Notes: generated from the letters alone by a model not told the origin. DNA of 64,000 nt from Fredericiella sp963839515 (GCA_963839515.1 CAWIVN010000017.1:1-64000); one strand, 5' to 3'. Counted from the stretch's first letter, positions 1 through 10,390 are shown. Numbers and translations: made by a program.

Positions 1-135
1 CGCGCAACAAGTCCTGCCAGTTCAAGGGCAGGCAGGTAGCCACTCACGGCGCTGCCACACGGACACGGATCATGGCGCCGGCTGCGCCTAGACCAGCCCG
101 CAGCAAGAAATGTTTTAAGCGTCACAGAAGCAGGA

Positions 136-3100
136 TCAAACCGGTCGCAAAGCGACGCCAACTTTGATGCCAGGTGTCAGGTTGTGCAGATATAGGTCGC
201 CAGCGGCACTGTCGATTGACTTCAAATCGGCGCCCGCGACCTTGACGTCGCCGATTGCCATTCCTGCGCGCCGCAGAGACAATACCAACTCGGCGGGCAT
301 GGCCGACGAAGAGAACGCAATACGGGCTTCTGCGTGGGACTCCGCATTGCTGACACGAAACGAGACAGGCCCAAAGTAAGTGGCCATGGCGTCTACCCCG
401 AACTCCTGGCCGGCAGCGTACCATCCTTCTGGCGCGCCCTTGGCAAGGTGCAGACAGGCGCCGTCCTCGTGCAAAAGATGGTGGCGCAGCCACGTCAGCG
501 ACTTCGACTCGTCGGACGATTTGTAGAATGGGCCAATGCCATGCCCCAGTTCCACCACCGGGTGTTCGGTAAACACGCGCACGTCTTCATACAGGCTCGC
601 GCCAAAGTTGTTGAACAGCGCCCGGATGGCATGCTTTGCCTCTCCCCGTCGCAGGTAGTCAATTGCGAGTTCCATCAGGTTGGCCTGGATCGTGATGCCG
701 CCCTGGCTGAACCAATCCTTGGCCACGTCGACGGGACGGCCCCATTCCCGGCTCCCAAAGAGGTTGTCTTCCAGGTCCTGTAGCAGCCAAGTCATCTCCG
801 GCTCGCACGGTTCGAAAACGCCCGCTTCGAGCAGATGCAGGGCCCCATAGGCAGTTTCCCGGATCCAACCCAACTCCCTGCCCCGGATGCCCGTGTGCGT
901 TGGGATGCGTGGAACGCTCGTCCCGTCGCGCAGCCGCTCCACGGGTGCGAGGGCCTGGCAGCGTCGCGCGGCTTTGCGAATATCCTCCCGATACGCTGCG
1001 GCGTCGCCGGCCAAACGCGCAGCCTCCGGGTGGCCAATTGCGGCAAGTACAGTGGAAATTGCCTGCAGGCCCCCGTAGGCGTGCGCATTCACGGCAAACC
1101 AGTGCCGCCATTCCGGATTGTCCTCCAGATGTCCGGGCGGCAGCAGGCCCCACTCGAGTACGTGTTGCCCGTCCACGGCCAAAACTTTGGTCCTCTCTCG
1201 CTCGCGCGTCACGAAATCGCACGCAGCCACCAGCTTGCCCGCCACCCTCTTTAGCCACTGTACATCCCGGCTGAGGCGATAGTGGTTCGCCATGCACTCC
1301 ATGACAAAGCCGTGGTCCAGGTTGTACCCAAAATGCCCACTGACCGGGACCCCGTCGTCCATATCCAGGCCCTGGAAGGCGCCCTCCTTGCTGCCAAAGT
1401 TGCCGTCGGGTCCGATCACGCCCTGCGTTGCCAGGAATGTCTCGAGGTAAGCCGCTGCCCGGCTGTGATGTCCCGCCTGATCCAACATGGAAATCTGCCA
1501 GCAGGCTTCGTTGCCGCACGCGCCGTAGCGCCAGGCCGCTGCCGGCACCACGAACAACCCGCTCTTCGGATCCTTGTCGGCCGCAATCGCCACATGCACT
1601 TGTGCCGCCTTATGGAAGTCGGCGAGAATCATGTCGGGCAGGATGAGTTTCCCCTTGTCCTGCACGTAGCTCTTCCAATAGCGAACGGTCTCTTGCAGCC
1701 TCTCGTCGAAAGAGGCCTGCTGTAGGGCCTGGATGTCAGCTGCCGGCGAAAACGACGCACACGGCAGCACAAAGTCAAGGCACACGCTCGCGCCGCCGTC
1801 GAGGTCGACGCCATAGTAGAGCGCAGTGCGCACTGCCGCGGCGCCCGACGCATCGTCAAAGGGAATTGTCTCGCATGTTCCCCCATCGGGAGCCGACAGC
1901 GCCAGCCGGAGATAGGGCTCGGGGTAGTTGTCTACGCGCCACTGGCGCTGGACCGGCGCGTCCGGAACCACGCGGCCCCGCGCCCAAAGCAGCCCGTCGC
2001 GCAGCTCCAAATCCTCCTGGAGTGCGACGACCGTCCACAGCTGGACACGGCGTCGCTCACGTGCCGTATTGCGCATGGTGAAGCGCAGAAACGCCGCTAC
2101 GTTCTCTGTGCCCAAAATCTCTTCTGCGGGCTTCATTGCGCCGGCGATGGGAGCAGCAAAGGCCAGTTGGCGGTATTCAATCTCGCGATCCAGCCACGAG
2201 CTCTCAAACACCGGCAGCCAGCCCTCAAGACGGCTCTGCTGCGTTGCCCCACTTCGTTCGCGGAAGTCTGGCGGATCACCGCTGCCAAATCGAAAGCGCA
2301 GTTGATGGCCCGGCCACCTGAGGCGTGCGGCATCGCGCCCCATGAGCTTGAGTTCGCGCTTGTCGCCGAACAGCTCGCCGTTATAGCGGAGCGCCCATTC
2401 TTGGCGCCCGCCGTCAGTGCCAAGTACGACATAACGTCCAAAGGGCGCCTGTTTGGTCACGTCGAGGCGCGGGATTTCAGCGCAGGCGCGCGCAAGCGTC
2501 TGTTCGGGCTCTACGGCCACTCGCTGGTAGAGGTTCGCAGGTCGCCCACTCAAGCTGTTTAGATAGGTCTCCGCATCAACCTGGCCAGCGGTGCGGATAA
2601 AGATCCCATAGTCACGGATAAATATTGGCTCACGCGCTACGTCGCGCATCCGAAACGTGAATTCGCCTGCCGGCGCGGCCATCGAAATCAGGGTCTCATC
2701 GCCGTTGGTCGTCGCTCCGCGGGCCCAGGCAATGGTCAAACACACGCCCCCGTCCAACGGCTCCCGCCGCAGCAGCGCGCCATTTGTGACCTGCACTGGC
2801 CATTGCGCACTGCTCCCACCCTGCAGGTCGTGCACCTCCACTGTTTGTTCGGCGCGCTGTGCGGTGCCAAGGACACGGATGGACCGCAGACGTGGCGCGC
2901 GATCGCTCTTGCCCACGCAACGCAGCTTGAGTGTGCGCCGGAACTGCGCCAGGTGGTGTTCCGCCTCCTCAAGCTGGAGCGCCGCTTGGCCGCCCAGTTC
3001 GGCGAGATCCAGGGGATCAAAGTGTACTTGGGCGCGAGTGGCATCGGCAGCGTACTCTCCGCGTGCCGTCGTCCATTGGCCGTGAAAGGCGTCGTCGCGC

Positions 3101-3426
3101 CCGATCCAGCCGCGCAGCGCACCGGCTCTTCGCTCGGGCGCCGGGGTCGGCCAATTCTGCCGCCAGTATTGCACCTTCAAGCCGGCAGGCACTGATGATG
3201 CAAAGACGAGTTCGAGACCGCGCACGTCACGCGGCTCCGCCCATTCAAGACCGAGCTGCCAGGCATCCTCGTCCTCGAACGGCACGAATGACCAACCGCC
3301 GTGTGCATCGGCCGCGATATCATGGACTGTCAAGCTGTGTTTGGATTCTCCCTGCCAGTAGCAGACGCGGGCGAAGGGTGCGATATCTAGAGAACCGGTC
3401 ACGGAATCAGTCACAGAATCAGTCAC
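136..3426 (-). CDS. Large six-hairpin (alpha/alpha)6-barrel glycoside hydrolase, family not assigned
   Basis: A 1096-residue protein with no signal peptide, so probably cytoplasmic. Residues 1-550 look like beta-sandwich material. From about residue 600 the sequence becomes helical and Trp/His/Asp-rich, as in six-hairpin glycosidases (for example GNEACWQ near 640 and GHGIGPFYKSSDES near 964). It is last in a minus-strand operon behind an ABC importer and two GH127-type genes, so it probably removes a sugar from an imported oligosaccharide. The start is a GTG inside a small repeat encoding TDSVTDSV, chosen because GAGAGG lies 8 nt upstream. Only 12 nt separate it from the preceding gene. Fold-level assignment is from overall character; I could not name the CAZy family or its catalytic residues. 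Confidence 0.6.
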   Translation of the reverse strand: MTDSVTDSVTGSLDIAPFARVCYWQGESKHSLTVHDIAADAHGGWSFVPFEDEDAWQLGLEWAEPRDVRGLELVFASSVPAGLKVQYWRQNWPTPAPERRAGALRGWIGRDDAFHGQWTTARGEYAADATRAQVHFDPLDLAELGGQAALQLEEAEHHLAQFRRTLKLRCVGKSDRAPRLRSIRVLGTAQRAEQTVEVHDLQGGSSAQWPVQVTNGALLRREPLDGGVCLTIAWARGATTNGDETLISMAAPAGEFTFRMRDVAREPIFIRDYGIFIRTAGQVDAETYLNSLSGRPANLYQRVAVEPEQTLARACAEIPRLDVTKQAPFGRYVVLGTDGGRQEWALRYNGELFGDKRELKLMGRDAARLRWPGHQLRFRFGSGDPPDFRERSGATQQSRLEGWLPVFESSWLDREIEYRQLAFAAPIAGAMKPAEEILGTENVAAFLRFTMRNTARERRRVQLWTVVALQEDLELRDGLLWARGRVVPDAPVQRQWRVDNYPEPYLRLALSAPDGGTCETIPFDDASGAAAVRTALYYGVDLDGGASVCLDFVLPCASFSPAADIQALQQASFDERLQETVRYWKSYVQDKGKLILPDMILADFHKAAQVHVAIAADKDPKSGLFVVPAAAWRYGACGNEACWQISMLDQAGHHSRAAAYLETFLATQGVIGPDGNFGSKEGAFQGLDMDDGVPVSGHFGYNLDHGFVMECMANHYRLSRDVQWLKRVAGKLVAACDFVTRERERTKVLAVDGQHVLEWGLLPPGHLEDNPEWRHWFAVNAHAYGGLQAISTVLAAIGHPEAARLAGDAAAYREDIRKAARRCQALAPVERLRDGTSVPRIPTHTGIRGRELGWIRETAYGALHLLEAGVFEPCEPEMTWLLQDLEDNLFGSREWGRPVDVAKDWFSQGGITIQANLMELAIDYLRRGEAKHAIRALFNNFGASLYEDVRVFTEHPVVELGHGIGPFYKSSDESKSLTWLRHHLLHEDGACLHLAKGAPEGWYAAGQEFGVDAMATYFGPVSFRVSNAESHAEARIAFSSSAMPAELVLSLRRAGMAIGDVKVAGADLKSIDSAAGDLYLHNLTPGIKVGVALRPV

Positions 3427-3438
3427 GGAAAAGCCTCT

Positions 3439-5145
3439 CTACCAGAGTTGTGGAACGTGTGGGCCGGGTGTGTCTGACCATGGCAGCGCCTCTAGGGCCA
3501 GTGGCACCTGGTGGAGCAGGCTGCGCCGATCATAGGTTGCGTAGCCATCAGCATGGGGCGTGATCTCCAGCATGGTATTGCCGCGCCAGCTGCCCACAAA
3601 ACTACCGCCCACGATTTGATAGTTGCGCTCGAAGTCGGCCATGGGATAGACCAGCGTTATGATCTGTCCCGCATTGATTCCCTCCAGTACTGCGTAGCGG
3701 CCTTCCCAGGTCGCTTCAACCTCCCGCCCGTCGACCTGCAGCGTCGCCTGGCGTGGGCCTACGCCGCCGGGGAGACGCACCCGGATGCGGCGTGCGGACG
3801 ACGCAGGCAGCACACGGACGTCGATGCGCCCGCGCCAGGGCTCGTGGCCAATCACCTGGATGAACGGGGTCGACCGCGAGAAGCCCATGTTTACGGATGA
3901 CTGGCTTGCCGTTTCCGTCACGCTCGCGCGCCACGCCAGGTAGAGTGCTCGCATGCCCCCGCCGATGCAGCACCCCTCTACCCCCGTGTAGTTGAGCAAG
4001 CTGTTCGGGAACGCGGCACACTCAAAGCCCCCGTGCATCATGGCGAGCACAGACTCGTCAATCCCCCGAAAGAGGCTCCGCAGCCGCCCCGCATCCCGGA
4101 GTTGATTCTCCAGCAATTGGTTGCGCGCAACGCGCTCGATCGTGTCCCAATAGTCTCCCACTTGCGCCTCGGTCAGAAGCAGCGCCAGGTGAACCAGGTC
4201 TGCCAATCCGCAGGTCTCGCATGTAGTCGAGAAAAAGCCGTCCAGACCCAGGCCGTCCAGCAGAAAGCCGAATTCTGGCGTGTTCTGCAGTGTCCAGTCG
4301 AGCACACGCCGGCTCCACTTGACCATGTCCGCATCACCCGCCCAAATTCCCAGCCGCGCCACACCCACGGCGACCGGGAGCACCCCGCCGGAGTGGGTGT
4401 TGGCTGCATAGTGCCCATCGGTGGGAACGTCACCACTGCGCATGTAGTGCTTGGCCAGACCCATGCCCAGGTCGCTTGCCGCCGGATCGCCGGTCAGCTG
4501 CACATAGCGTGCCAGCCCCGTCATCAAGGCGTAGCGGTAGCCCAGCCAGCGTTCGGGCACGGATTCACCCTGGACCCACGCCGGGCGGATGACCGGCGCC
4601 CACCGATAGGTCGGGAACTTCCACTCTGCCCCATCTTTGAGCGCAATACTGCGCAGGCCGGCGATGATCTGCTCGATGCGCGGCCGGACAGCTTCGTCGC
4701 CCAGTGCCAGCATGCTGGTCATCGCCAACAGCGGCGAGCGCTGGCAGAACATGTCGACATGGCGCTGTGTGGTCAGGGCACCCGCATCTGGCGCATATTT
4801 GCTCACCTCTGAATTGGAGAGTTGGGCGTCCTCCCAGTTCCAGAACAGGCCGTCAGGGGCGCCCTGCTGCTCGAAGAAGTGGGCACGCAGCTGCTCTTCG
4901 GCGTGCTGGTAATCGTCACGCTGCGTTACCATCCGCCCTAGGACGAAGCCGTCGACAAAGCGCCCCGCAATATCTGTGCTGTCCCAATAAGAGTGGTGGG
5001 CCTGTGGCGGGCTTTCTCGGATGTCGATCCAGAAGTAGGGTCGGGCGCCCAGCCCGAGGTCGAGCCGCGCGACGAGACACGATAGCGCCAAGGACGCTGC
5101 GTTCTGGAGCCATTCGTCGGCACGGTACGTAAGTGGATGACCCAT
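3439..5145 (-). CDS. GH127-type beta-L-arabinofuranosidase-like enzyme
   Basis: A 568-residue protein, a normal length for the GH127/GH146 superfamily. The family's zinc-cysteine site is visible: E310-T-C312 in the segment CETCGLADL, and the pair C392-C393 in EGCCIGGGMRAL. In Bifidobacterium HypBA1 the corresponding ligands are E338, C340, C417 and C418, with nearly the same spacing. A helical N-terminal barrel is followed by a C-terminal beta-sandwich (from about residue 410). The start MGHPLTYRADEW is preferred over an ATG 42 nt upstream because AAAAGG lies in front of it. The preceding gene is a frameshifted paralogue, so this copy is probably the working one. Arabinofuranoside as substrate is inferred from the family only. 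Confidence 0.66.
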   Translation of the reverse strand: MGHPLTYRADEWLQNAASLALSCLVARLDLGLGARPYFWIDIRESPPQAHHSYWDSTDIAGRFVDGFVLGRMVTQRDDYQHAEEQLRAHFFEQQGAPDGLFWNWEDAQLSNSEVSKYAPDAGALTTQRHVDMFCQRSPLLAMTSMLALGDEAVRPRIEQIIAGLRSIALKDGAEWKFPTYRWAPVIRPAWVQGESVPERWLGYRYALMTGLARYVQLTGDPAASDLGMGLAKHYMRSGDVPTDGHYAANTHSGGVLPVAVGVARLGIWAGDADMVKWSRRVLDWTLQNTPEFGFLLDGLGLDGFFSTTCETCGLADLVHLALLLTEAQVGDYWDTIERVARNQLLENQLRDAGRLRSLFRGIDESVLAMMHGGFECAAFPNSLLNYTGVEGCCIGGGMRALYLAWRASVTETASQSSVNMGFSRSTPFIQVIGHEPWRGRIDVRVLPASSARRIRVRLPGGVGPRQATLQVDGREVEATWEGRYAVLEGINAGQIITLVYPMADFERNYQIVGGSFVGSWRGNTMLEITPHADGYATYDRRSLLHQVPLALEALPWSDTPGPHVPQLW

Positions 5146-5193
5146 TCTCGTGAGCCTGCCTTTTCTGCTGAGGCCGTTCCAGCGCAACGGCCG

Positions 5194-6950
5194 CTAAATG
5201 GAATCAATCGGAACGCCTGCGCCGAGAACTGGCTCGACCGGTGCAAGTTCCAGCGTTCGCCTGTACAGGGGAAGAAAAGGGCCGGGGGGATCGACGCGCA
5301 GCAACGTCTCGCCCCGCCATGTCCCCGCGCACGTAATGCTCTGCCCCGGCTTCCCCACCGTGTATTCAGCCGACCAATCTCGCAGCCGATAGTCGACACG
5401 CACGGTGCACGCACCCGTGACAGGAATCCGTACATAGCCTTTGTCCGCCATGACCAATTTCGCCTCAGCTTGGCTGCCCATCACCGGCTCCTACTACCGT
5501 GATAAATCCATGATCCTCGCCTTCAGGAAGGCGTACGGCGACATGGCACGCCCCGCCGACTATTATGTCAAGCCGCCCATTGTGGGGTTCGTAACTCGTC
5601 ACACGCACGGCGGCCGTCGCAACGCTAAACCGTAAATGCACGAAATGGTCAGGCGGCGCAGATCGATCCGGGTTGGCGAGTCTCCACCGCATAGCGCCAA
5701 AGATCATAGATGCCGCGGCCGCCCGCCGCATTGCAGCACTGCATGAGCGCCAACGCATCCGTATGGAAGGCATCGTTGAGGGTCGACCGTGAAGCAAATC
5801 CGCCAACCTGACTGGCGACCACCCCGGTCGTCGTCGAATACCTGCCGTCATGCGGGAGCTTGCGCTCAGGATGGGGCAGGCTGTCCACCGCGCTCTGCAG
5901 CGTCTTCAAGGACAAAAACTGGCTTTCCAGCAGATGATTGCGCCCAAAGCGTTCAGCATCGCCATAGTATATTGGGTCAACATGCCGGCCAAGCAGGAGG
6001 GCAAGTTCGAACATGTCGGTCATGCAGCATACTTCCCCATGCCGGTGGCGGATCCCCTCGGGAAACCAGCCAAACGGTGTACCGACAAGCTTGGCGTGGT
6101 CATACCCCTGGCGCGCCCAGGCCACCAACTCAGGCCGGCCCGTCGTCAGGCCCAGCTTGAGCACGCCCAGCATAAAGTTGGAGCGGGTGTGAAAATGGTC
6201 TTGCAGCTCAGCCCTGACCTCGGCAATTGCGCCGGTCGGGTCGTAGCCCTCTGTGTGGCGCAGCGCAAAGCTTGTGAGTCCCTCCGCCAGTTCCAGGGCA
6301 GGTTCATAACCGCTCAGCGCGTAGAAGCGCACAGCCGGCCAGAGGACTGCGGCGTTGTATTCCTCAATACCGCCCGCCAGCCTCGTTGTGGCTGTCTTCC
6401 ACCCGCTGGCACGATAGTAACCTTCTGGGAAATACAGGCCGTCTGCGTGCCGGAGGGCAATGCGCAGCAGCCCGTCAATCATCTTCGCGGCGGCCGACCG
6501 GTACCGTTCGTCGTGGGTTGCAAGGAAACGGCTCGTCAGCCCGAGCAACGTTCCCCGCTGCGCCCAGCTGATCTCCGCCAGGACGTCGGGCGTCTGCTCG
6601 CCGTAGATGAGCATTTTTTGGCCCCAGGCCGATGCGAAGGGTTCGTCGCCAAGCCAGGTAAGCCCATCATCCCCAATCAGGGCCATCATCCAGGCGAGAA
6701 TCTGCTCTTCGCCCTGGTCCGGCCTGGCGGCGGGAGAACCGGGCCGGACCATGCTCCTGAGCAGCGTCAATGCGTCTATGTGGCGCCCGCTGCCATCGCC
6801 ATAATCCCACAGGCAGTGATCGGCCCGCGGCGGCTGGCTCTGCCAGTCGGCCAGAAAGTACATCAGGCCCTTGCGCTGCGCGTCGACAAGTGCCGTGAGA
6901 GACTGCGCGGCAATTTCGGCGCGCGCCTGAAGGTCGAACGGATGAATCAA
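5194..6950 (-). pseudogene. GH127-type glycosidase interrupted by two frameshifts
   Basis: The first 433 codons (6950 down to 5649) encode a paralogue of the neighbouring GH127-type enzyme, with zinc-site residues E306-V-C308 and C405-C406. Homology then continues in a second frame from about 5665 (HLRFSVATAAVRVTSYEP, matching NMGFSRSTPFIQVIGHEP in the paralogue). It changes again near 5475-5490 into a third frame (EAKLVMADKGYVRIP), ending at 5194. The whole protein would be about 585 residues. All domains are present, so two single-base indels explain it. Either the gene is freshly inactivated or the sequence has errors. It follows the permease gene by 6 nt in the same operon. Confidence 0.75.
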
Positions 6951-6956
6951 GGTTCC

Positions 6957-7796
6957 CTAGCCTTTCACGCCGGTAAAAACGATCCCCTGGATGAACCATC
7001 GCTGGGCAATAAAATAGACGAGAACACAGGGTAAGGTGATGATGACGGCCATCGCCATGAGGAGATGAATTTGCACCGTGGAGCGCGGGCTGCCTTGAAA
7101 AAAGGCCAGGCCGAGTGGCAGCGTAAAGAGCCGCTGATCGCTTACGTAAATCAGCGGGCCAAAGAAATCGTTCCACGTCCACATGAATCGGAATATCGCC
7201 GTGGCTGCCAGCACCGGCCCGGCCATGGGCAGGATAATGCGCCAGTACGTGCCAAAGAACCCTGCCCCGTCCATACGCGCCGCGTCCTCGAGTTCCAGTG
7301 GGATGGTCATAAAGAACTGGCGCAGCAAGAAAATAAAAAATGCGTCGCCAAAAAATGTCGGGACGATCAGCGGCAGATAGCTGTTGTACCAGCCAAGCCG
7401 CTGGAACATGACAAACTGCGGCAGCATCGTCACGGCCCAGGGCAGGATCATGGGCGACACGAGGATCAGAAAGATGATCTCTCGCCCGGGGAAGCGCAGT
7501 CTGGCAAAGCCGTAGGCAGCCAATGAACACGAGATCAGCGTTCCCAAGATGGCGAGGATCACGATGATCAGCGAGTTTGCCGCATAAAGGCCAAGCGGCA
7601 CCACGCCTGCTACTTCCGAGTAGTTCTCAAAATGCAGAGGGAAGGGTATCCACAGCGGGGGCCAACGGAACAGATCCGCGGGCGCCTTGAGCGACGTGGA
7701 CACCTGCCAATAAAAGGGAAAGCAGATAATGATCGCCCCGACAATTATCACGCCGTAGGCCAACGCAAAACGAAGAGTGTCGCGGCGCAGTCTCAT
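6957..7796 (-). CDS. Carbohydrate ABC transporter permease (MalG type)
   Basis: A 279-residue inner-membrane protein with about six hydrophobic segments, the first right after MRLRRDTLRFALAYGVI. The cytoplasmic EAA loop that contacts the ATPase is present as ELEDAARMDGAGFFGTYW followed by RIILP. Length and C-terminus (RWFIQGIVFTGVKG) are standard for MalG/UgpE-type permeases. It pairs with the upstream MalF-type permease and binding protein. No ATP-binding gene is in the operon, so a shared MsmK/UgpC-like ATPase encoded elsewhere is likely. The sugar is unknown; the enzymes downstream suggest an arabinose-containing oligosaccharide. Confidence 0.92.
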   Translation of the reverse strand: MRLRRDTLRFALAYGVIIVGAIIICFPFYWQVSTSLKAPADLFRWPPLWIPFPLHFENYSEVAGVVPLGLYAANSLIIVILAILGTLISCSLAAYGFARLRFPGREIIFLILVSPMILPWAVTMLPQFVMFQRLGWYNSYLPLIVPTFFGDAFFIFLLRQFFMTIPLELEDAARMDGAGFFGTYWRIILPMAGPVLAATAIFRFMWTWNDFFGPLIYVSDQRLFTLPLGLAFFQGSPRSTVQIHLLMAMAVIITLPCVLVYFIAQRWFIQGIVFTGVKG

Positions 7797-7824
7797 ACCG
7801 GCATTTCCTCACGCTGCAGCACGA

Positions 7825-8748
7825 CTAGCGCATGTTCTCACGCTGGGCGTCATAGTGCACCCAAAAGGGAGTAGACCGAAAGACGAGCAGCGTCAAGGCC
7901 AATACGAACAGGAATAGCACCCAGGCCAACGCCGACGCATAGCCCATCTTGAAGTAATTAAAGCCGTTACGATATAGATGCAGCATAAACGTCAGGGTGC
8001 TGTGCTCCGGCCCCCCTTGCGTCATGATGAAGGGCTCGGTAAAGAACTGAAAGACGCCGATCAACCCAATCACCAGGTTAAAGAAAATGACGGGGCTGAG
8101 CAGGGGCAGCGTAATGCGCAATAACGTCGACGCCGTATTGGCGCCGTCGATCTCGGCGGCTTCATACAGCTCGGTGGGTATCCCCTGCAGGCCCGCCAGG
8201 TAAATCAGGGTGCTCCCGCCGATCGTCCACAGGCTGATCATTACCAGTGACGGCAGCGCGGTGCGCGTGTCGCCCAGCCAGTTTGGGCCATGAATCCCGA
8301 CAAAGCGCAGCGCCGAATTGAGCAGTCCAAACTCAGGGTTCAGAATCCAAGACCACAGCACCGCGATCGCCACGCCAGAGATCACGGCCGGAAGATAGAA
8401 GATCGTGCGCCAGAAAGCGATGCCCTTCAGCTTCATGTTCAAGAGCAGGGCAAGCCCCAGCGATAGCGTCAATTGCAGGGGCAGGGCCGCCAGCGCGTAC
8501 AACATGGTCACCTTAAACGCTTGCACCACCAACTCGTCGGCGAACATCTGCCGGTAGTTGTCCAGTCCGATCCAGCGCGGTGGGCGCATCAACCGGTATT
8601 CCGTGAAGCTCAAGGCAAATGAGACCAAAAGGGGACCGGCGATAAAGAAGATAAATCCCAACAAGGCAGGGCCGATGAAGAGATAGCCGGCAACAGCCTC
8701 ACGTTTGCGCAACGTGAGCGCCGCAGGAAAGAAAGACAAGCCTCGCAT
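7825..8748 (-). CDS. Carbohydrate ABC transporter permease (MalF type)
   Basis: A 307-residue membrane protein with a hydrophobic first segment (AVAGYLFIGPALLGFIFF), about six membrane spans, and an EAA loop ELYEAAEIDGANTASTLL followed by RITLP. The frame is open to 8805, but that extension would put the coding start inside the strong intercistronic hairpin at 8775-8813. The ATG giving MRGLSFFPAAL at 8748, with AGAAAGAAG upstream, is preferred. It forms the membrane channel with the MalG-type protein 28 nt downstream. The substrate is not determinable from the sequence. Confidence 0.9.
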   Translation of the reverse strand: MRGLSFFPAALTLRKREAVAGYLFIGPALLGFIFFIAGPLLVSFALSFTEYRLMRPPRWIGLDNYRQMFADELVVQAFKVTMLYALAALPLQLTLSLGLALLLNMKLKGIAFWRTIFYLPAVISGVAIAVLWSWILNPEFGLLNSALRFVGIHGPNWLGDTRTALPSLVMISLWTIGGSTLIYLAGLQGIPTELYEAAEIDGANTASTLLRITLPLLSPVIFFNLVIGLIGVFQFFTEPFIMTQGGPEHSTLTFMLHLYRNGFNYFKMGYASALAWVLFLFVLALTLLVFRSTPFWVHYDAQRENMR

Positions 8749-8774
8749 GGGTTCTGCGCTTCTTTCTGAGCAGT

Positions 8775-8813
8775 GGGGCTCACCGGACGCCATTCGGCCG
8801 TCCACTGAGCCCC
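8775..8813 (-). terminator. Intercistronic hairpin between binding-protein and permease genes
   Basis: The arms GGGGCTCA and TGAGCCCC pair over 8 bp. After a 2-nt internal mismatch, a further 5 bp (GGACG/CGTCC) closes a 9-nt loop. It lies 19 nt after the binding-protein stop and 26 nt before the permease start, with no T-run. Such stem-loops usually protect the upstream mRNA or partly attenuate, giving excess binding protein over permease. That role is inferred. Confidence 0.65.
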
Positions 8814-8831
8814 GTCTGAGCGAATAAGGGG

Positions 8832-10181
8832 TCAGTCCTGTGCCTTCAACATCTCGTCAACCTTGGGGTCAACTGTGTCAACAAACTGCTGGGCCGTGAT
8901 CGATCCTTGGTTGAACTTGTCCCACTCCGGGGCAATAACGGTATCCCAGATCTCGGACCAGTTCGTGGCGTAGATTGCCCCGTAGTGCGCATTGTCGAGC
9001 GAGGTCACGCATGCCTCGCCACCTGGCACATCTTTCCACGCAGTGGAGTAGAGTTCGTCAAACTCGCGCACGATCGGTGCGCCGCAGTTCTGGCCGGCAG
9101 CCGCCGTCATTTCGTTGGCTGTCTTGTCCACCGCCAACCAGCGGGCGAATTCCCACGCCAGGTCCTTGTTCTGTGACTTCTCATAGAGCACCAGCTGGGC
9201 CGCATACCACATCGTATTGGCCCGTCCGGCTGACCCTTGCGGGATGTCCGACATACCGAGCTTGAAGTTGCCGCCCTTGTAGGCCGACAGCATCCAGCAG
9301 CCATCGACGACCATAGCCACCTTGCCGGAGAGAAGCGGGCCGCCCGCATCGTTCAGTGCTTGCTGTTGGCCTGGCGCCGGTGCCACCTTGTGCGTGTAGA
9401 CCAGATCCTGCATCCACTGCAGAGCGGCAACGACCTTCGGATCTTCCAGATGAATGTTGTCTGGTTGGAAGTTCGTGTCCAGGATTTCTGCGCCGTTGCT
9501 CCAGGCCAATACGTCCCAGCCGCCGTCCCAACCCATGAGGTACCCCAGGTCCGCACCCCATTGCGTGGTCTGATCCCCGTCGGTGATCGTCAGCTTCTGC
9601 GCGGCAGCGACAAAGTCGTCCCACGTCCAGTTCTCATTGGGGTAGTCGACGCCGGCAGCGTCAAAAAGGTCCTGGTTGTAGTAGAGCTGCATGCCACAGA
9701 GAGGGCCATACTGTGAAACCGCGACATGTTCCCCATCGAAGCGCACGAGGTCATAGGCATCTACCCGGCTCTTCTCAGGGTCGCTCAGAACGGGATCGCC
9801 GGCAATGTAATCGTCGAGGGGGAGGACAAGACCGTCTTTGGCATAAGCCATGATGTCCCCGGGCATTGCCGACAGGTCCGGCGGCGCGCCGCTCGCAACC
9901 ATGAGCGACAGTTTGGTGTTGAACTGGTCAAACGGAACCAGCGTGACGTTGACTGACGTGCCCGGATTTAGCTCCTCGAACTTAGTGGCCTGGTCCTCAA
10001 GCACCTTGTCCAACTCCGGCGTGATGTTCCAGGACAGAATACTAATCTCTCGGTTGCCGCCGGCCGCTTGATCCCCCGTAGCTCCCGCCGGCGCGCCGGC
10101 CGGCATTACAGCCGAACACGCCGTCATCACCAACACCATAAGCAGGGGTACGATACGTACAGGAAATAACTTGGCAGACAT
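8832..10181 (-). CDS. Sugar-binding lipoprotein of an ABC importer (family 1, MalE/UgpB type)
   Basis: A 449-residue extracytoplasmic solute-binding protein. The N-terminus is a lipoprotein signal (LLMVLVMTAC, lipidated Cys22) followed by an Ala/Gly-rich linker. The body has typical family-1 features, such as a WNITPELDKVLEDQATKFEELNPG opening split across the first lobe, an NWTWDDFVAAAQKL helix, and VAMVVDGCWMLSAYKGG in the second lobe. AGAGGGAG sits 9 nt before the ATG. It is first in an operon with two permeases and three glycosidase genes and is preceded by a clear promoter at 10292-10320. Ligand specificity cannot be read from the sequence. Confidence 0.92.
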   Translation of the reverse strand: MSAKLFPVRIVPLLMVLVMTACSAVMPAGAPAGATGDQAAGGNREISILSWNITPELDKVLEDQATKFEELNPGTSVNVTLVPFDQFNTKLSLMVASGAPPDLSAMPGDIMAYAKDGLVLPLDDYIAGDPVLSDPEKSRVDAYDLVRFDGEHVAVSQYGPLCGMQLYYNQDLFDAAGVDYPNENWTWDDFVAAAQKLTITDGDQTTQWGADLGYLMGWDGGWDVLAWSNGAEILDTNFQPDNIHLEDPKVVAALQWMQDLVYTHKVAPAPGQQQALNDAGGPLLSGKVAMVVDGCWMLSAYKGGNFKLGMSDIPQGSAGRANTMWYAAQLVLYEKSQNKDLAWEFARWLAVDKTANEMTAAAGQNCGAPIVREFDELYSTAWKDVPGGEACVTSLDNAHYGAIYATNWSEIWDTVIAPEWDKFNQGSITAQQFVDTVDPKVDEMLKAQD

Positions 10182-10291
10182 CGCTAGCTCCCTCTGGCAG
10201 TATCATTAAATTCAGCAAAAGTATGCACCCCCGAAGTGAGGGCACCCCCGGTTGACGCCTGAAAATCAGCCTTTTATCGCGTGAGGCACTC

Positions 10292-10320
10292 ATTATACGG
10301 AACCACGCCCATTATGCAAA
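10292..10320 (-). promoter_or_regulatory. Promoter of the GH127 sugar operon
   Basis: On the minus strand there is a -35 TTTGCA (10315-10320), a 17-nt spacer and a perfect -10 TATAAT (10292-10297). The predicted leader of about 100 nt contains a direct repeat GCACCCCCG (two copies around 10226-10250), which could be a regulator site. No LacI-type palindrome was found here. Confidence 0.7.
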
Positions 10321-10390
10321 CAGCTCGTTTCGGGCCCTTTGTTGGTATTCTCAATGCAGGACTTCGGAACAGTCGCGCCGATTGTTCAGT

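Noticed and set aside
1..135. Possible partial gene at the left edge
   Set aside because: No frame of useful length or similarity. It is probably the 3' flank of the operon.
5850..7034. Antisense open frame of about 394 codons opposite the GH127-type gene
   Set aside because: No family similarity, and it opposes a recognisable enzyme. Same reasoning for those at 4033-4812 and 26224-27030.
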